Shown here piece by piece: positions 6,316-8,251 of a DNA stretch of 8,251 nt. The number at the start of each line of letters is the position of its first letter. Position 1 is the stretch's first letter. The position numbers and the translations under genes were made by a program. The notes beneath the pieces were generated by a model that saw nothing but the letters and a program-made list of their open reading frames with translations, was not told the DNA's origin and searched no databases. This DNA is from a bacterium (GTDB taxonomy: Bacteria > Myxococcota_A > Bradymonadia > UBA7976 > UBA1532): the NCBI GenBank assembly GCA_030424955.1, contig JAUHVS010000228.1:1-8251 (forward strand). Direction: 5' to 3'.

Positions 6316-8051
6316 GGCGCGCAGGGCTGGCGCTGGCGTGGGTGCTGGCGGCGGTGGGGTGCGAGGGCGCGGCCCCCCCGACGGGGGCGTCCGGCCAGAC
6401 CGCGGCCTCGCTCGCCCTCGGGGCCGACGGGCGGCTGTGGGTGGCGTCGCGGGATGACGACATGGTCGTTGGGCTCGATCCCACCACGCTGGCTGTGCAG
6501 GCGAGGGTGCCGGTCGCGGGCGAGCCCGGCCGCGTGCTCGCCATCGAGGGGGGGCTGGCGGTCATCGGGGCGCGGTCGACGGCCCTGACCCTGCTGGGGG
6601 CGAGCCCCCGGGTGGTCCGGCTGCCCTGCGGGGGGGCGACGGGGCTGGTCGGCCTGGGCGATCGCTTGTTCGTGGCCTGCCCCTTCGACGACCGGGTGGT
6701 CGAGGTCGACGCCATCGCCGGGCAGGTCAGCCGCGTGCTGGCGGCGCCCGGTCGCCCGACCGCTGTGGCCGTCGCGGGCGGCCGGCTGTGGGTCACGGCG
6801 TCACGGCTCGGCGTCCTGCGCCACGTGCCGCTGAGCGCGCTACCGTCCCCTGATCCGTGGACCCTCCAGCCGGTTGAGTGGCACGCCGAGGCCCTGCCGA
6901 CGCGCCCCGGGCACGCGGCCGTCCAGCTCGACAGCCTGCACGTCGCCGGCGGGCGGCTGGTGGGCGCCTATCAGATCATGCAGCACGACGGAGACCGCGA
7001 CCGCCCCCCCGAGGAGGGGGGCTACGGGCGCGTCGTCGATGCGCAGCCGCGCATCGAGCCGCGGGCCCTGGCGGACTGCGGCAGCGCATACGCCCGGTTC
7101 GACGGGGGCGTGCGCGCCCAGAGCGGGCCGTCGGCCGTCGCGCTGGACGCCGCCCGGGACCGGCTGTGGGTCGTGCACCGCGCCACCGGGCAGGTGGTGG
7201 TCTTCGGGTGCCGCCGCGGCGCCGCGCCGGCGCTGCTGCCCATCCTCGCGACCTTTCGGGTGGGGGACGGCGCCCGGGGGATCGTGCTGGACGGGGCCGG
7301 CGTCGCCTGGGTGGATGTCGCCTTCGACCACGCGGTGGCCCGGCTGGCCGTGGGTGAGCCGCCCCTCGCGCGGGCCCGGCCGGTGGACGCCAGCGCGCTG
7401 TCCGCCCACGCCCAGCTGAGGCGGCGGCTGTTCCACGACGCCCGCAACGTGCACCTCACGCCCAGCGGCGTCGTCACCTGTGCGACCTGCCACCCGGACG
7501 GTGGGGACGACGGGCTCGCCTGGTTCCTGCACACCCTGGACGTGCCCCGGAAGCTGCGGCGCACGCCGCCCGTGTGGGCGGCGCGGCCTGAGGTTCGGCC
7601 GCTGCACTGGGACGGCGAGTTCGTAGAGGCGGAGGCGCTGGTGAGCTCGACGCTGTCTGAGCTGTTGCAGGGCGACGGCCTGCTCGTGGATCCGGCGGCC
7701 ATCGCCGCGTGGATGCGGTCGCGGCCGCCGCCCGTGCCCCGCCCGCTGTCACCGCGCGAGGCCGCGGCCGCTGAGCGCGGGCGCGGGGTCTTCGAGGCCT
7801 CGGGCTGCGCCGCGTGCCACAGCGGCGCCGCCTACACCGACGGGCTGGCCCACGCGGTGCTTTCCCCATCCGCGGACCCCGATGGCCGCCTGGACGCCGC
7901 CATCACGCCCGGCCTGGTGGCGACCCGGGCGCGGGCACCGTACTTCCACGACGGCCGCGCGCAGACGCTGGGCGACGTGCTCGACGCCCACGCGCCCCCG
8001 CTGGCGGCGTCGGCGCAGGCCGACCTGCTGGCCTTCCTCAGCGGGCTCTGA
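6312..8051 (+). CDS. Beta-propeller / MauG-CcpA-type di-heme cytochrome c lipoprotein
   Basis: The gene encodes 579 residues from a GTG that overlaps the upstream stop by 4 bp. The lipoprotein signal ends Ala-Val-Gly-Cys17. Residues 30-350 contain propeller-like repeats of about 40 residues, each with a GRLWV or DRLFV-type strand (41-45, 117-121, 157-161, 283-287), broken by a charged insert around 220-250. Residues 370-579 are a di-heme domain. Heme motif 1 is CATCH (390-394) and motif 2 is CAACH (499-503). LHWDGEF has Trp433, 39 residues after the first heme His, the spacing of the bridging Trp in bacterial cytochrome c peroxidases and MauG. PYFHDG (543-548) is the hallmark of the second heme domain. 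The protein would need the cytochrome c maturation pathway and act in the periplasm or outer envelope, as a peroxidase, oxidase or electron-transfer protein; the substrate is unknown. Similar propeller/di-heme lipoproteins are common in Myxococcota. Two C7 runs lie in the gene. Confidence 0.92.
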   Translation: MRRAGLALAWVLAAVGCEGAAPPTGASGQTAASLALGADGRLWVASRDDDMVVGLDPTTLAVQARVPVAGEPGRVLAIEGGLAVIGARSTALTLLGASPRVVRLPCGGATGLVGLGDRLFVACPFDDRVVEVDAIAGQVSRVLAAPGRPTAVAVAGGRLWVTASRLGVLRHVPLSALPSPDPWTLQPVEWHAEALPTRPGHAAVQLDSLHVAGGRLVGAYQIMQHDGDRDRPPEEGGYGRVVDAQPRIEPRALADCGSAYARFDGGVRAQSGPSAVALDAARDRLWVVHRATGQVVVFGCRRGAAPALLPILATFRVGDGARGIVLDGAGVAWVDVAFDHAVARLAVGEPPLARARPVDASALSAHAQLRRRLFHDARNVHLTPSGVVTCATCHPDGGDDGLAWFLHTLDVPRKLRRTPPVWAARPEVRPLHWDGEFVEAEALVSSTLSELLQGDGLLVDPAAIAAWMRSRPPPVPRPLSPREAAAAERGRGVFEASGCAACHSGAAYTDGLAHAVLSPSADPDGRLDAAITPGLVATRARAPYFHDGRAQTLGDVLDAHAPPLAASAQADLLAFLSGL

Positions 8052-8064
8052 CTCGGCGTCTCCC

Positions 8065-8099
8065 CCCAAGCCGGGCCTTGGGTCGAGTCTGCCGGCAGA
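8065..8099 (+). terminator. Two adjacent hairpins after the di-heme gene
   Basis: CCCAAG (8065-8070) and CTTGGG (8077-8082) form a 6-bp stem around CCGGGC, starting 14 nt after the stop. A 12-bp perfect palindrome TCTGCCGGCAGA (8088-8099) follows at once. Together they make a plausible 3' end for the operon. No T-run follows on the plus strand, so termination is inferred from position. Confidence 0.4.
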
Positions 8100-8102
8100 G
8101 AG

Positions 8103-8147
8103 AAAAGATGATTGCTTTCAGCCACTTATGAAAAAGGTGATCACTTT
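8103..8147 (+). repeat. AT-rich island with two related 16-bp motifs
   Basis: AAAAGATGATTGCTTT (8103-8118) and AAAAGGTGATCACTTT (8132-8147) match at 13 of 16 positions and are 29 bp apart. The second contains the 8-bp palindrome GTGATCAC (8137-8144). The surrounding 60 bp is far more AT-rich than anything else in the window. It could hold tandem regulator sites or the promoter of the gene that starts near 8212, or it could be part of a mobile-element end. Confidence 0.5.
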
Positions 8148-8152
8148 GGCGT

Positions 8153-8171
8153 GACAGCCGCGCTGGCTGTC
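8153..8171 (+). repeat. Hairpin upstream of probable RAYT gene
   Basis: GACAGCC (8153-8159) and GGCTGTC (8165-8171) form a perfect 7-bp stem with a GCGCT loop. REP-associated transposases act on short palindromes flanking their genes, so a hairpin here is a candidate substrate. A single copy cannot establish this. Confidence 0.3.
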
Positions 8172-8211
8172 CGATGTACCCATGAGTGGGCAGCATCGGG
8201 CGACCGCGCAG

Positions 8212-8251
8212 ATGGGCAGGCGACAGCGCTACTTCCCCAACGGCAGCACCG
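8212..8251 (+). CDS. Probable REP-associated (RAYT/IS200-like) transposase, N-terminus only
   Basis: Thirteen codons from an ATG at 8212 read MGRRQRYFPNGST before the window ends. This resembles the N-terminus of Y1-type transposases of the RAYT group, which open with a short basic stretch, an aromatic pair and Pro-Gly before a strand (from memory of deltaproteobacterial members reading R-x-x-R-F-x-x-P-G-S). The same frame is open back to a TGA at 8152 and has another ATG at 8182. Neither start has a clear ribosome site. The catalytic HUH motif and Tyr would lie beyond the window, so the call rests on few residues and the AT-rich, hairpin-bearing sequence before it. Confidence 0.4.
   Translation, partial: MGRRQRYFPNGST

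Noticed and set aside
7003..7022. GC hairpin inside the di-heme gene as an internal terminator
   Set aside because: It lies in an intact reading frame coding for the charged propeller insert and has no T-tract.
8147..8162. GG-N10-GC spacing resembling a sigma-54 promoter before the probable transposase
   Set aside because: Only the GG and GC dinucleotides match. The -12 TTGC context is absent, and this spacing is trivial in GC-rich DNA.
8052..8251. Possible tRNA or attachment site at the composition change
   Set aside because: No cloverleaf arms, CCA end or T-loop signature could be found. The short hairpins do not assemble into a tRNA.
1..8251. CRISPR array, rRNA, riboswitch or toxin-antitoxin module
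   Set aside because: No regularly spaced repeats beyond the two-copy motifs listed, no rRNA-like conserved blocks, and no pair of small overlapping genes with known toxin or antitoxin features were seen.

Overview
The window is very GC-rich bacterial DNA with strong G/C third-position bias and frequent GTG starts. It holds six complete protein genes and the first codons of a seventh. Four of the six encode predicted lipoproteins, and a fifth has a Sec-type signal peptide. One is a DUF3160 lipoprotein and one is a beta-propeller/di-heme cytochrome c lipoprotein. This mix points to a Gram-negative, high-GC lineage such as Myxococcota or another former deltaproteobacterial group. That assignment is inference from gene content and composition only.

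Layout. 33-488 (+) encodes a small secreted protein of unknown function. It converges on 513-2741 (-), a DUF3160 lipoprotein, and a GC-rich hairpin lies exactly between the two stops. A 317-bp divergent intergenic region (2742-3058) holds a dyad near the DUF3160 start and two long inverted repeats ahead of 3059-3430 (+), a glutaredoxin-fold protein that lacks the CxxC/CxxS active-site cysteines. 3630-4550 (+) is an orphan lipoprotein with a helical front and a beta-rich back. After a 226-bp gap with a 16-bp direct repeat at 21-bp spacing comes a coupled pair: 4777-6315 (+), an orphan lipoprotein ending in a beta-domain with an Asp-rich loop, and 6312-8051 (+), a lipoprotein that joins a beta-propeller to a MauG/CcpA-type di-heme cytochrome c domain. 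They overlap by 4 bp (GTGA).

The right end (8052-8251) changes in character. It has two GC-rich hairpins after the stop and then a short AT-rich island with two related 16-bp motifs. A third hairpin follows, and then what looks like the N-terminus of a REP-associated (RAYT/IS200-like) transposase cut by the window edge.

How the genes may work together: most products are exported and likely sit in the cell envelope. The only probable redox enzyme is the di-heme protein, and the overlapping lipoprotein upstream is its best candidate partner. No complete new system can be demonstrated. The best leads are the predicted His replacement of the axial Met in the C-terminal heme domain, the coupled lipoprotein/di-heme pair with its upstream repeat, the cysteine-less glutaredoxin, and the AT-rich repeat island beside a probable transposase.
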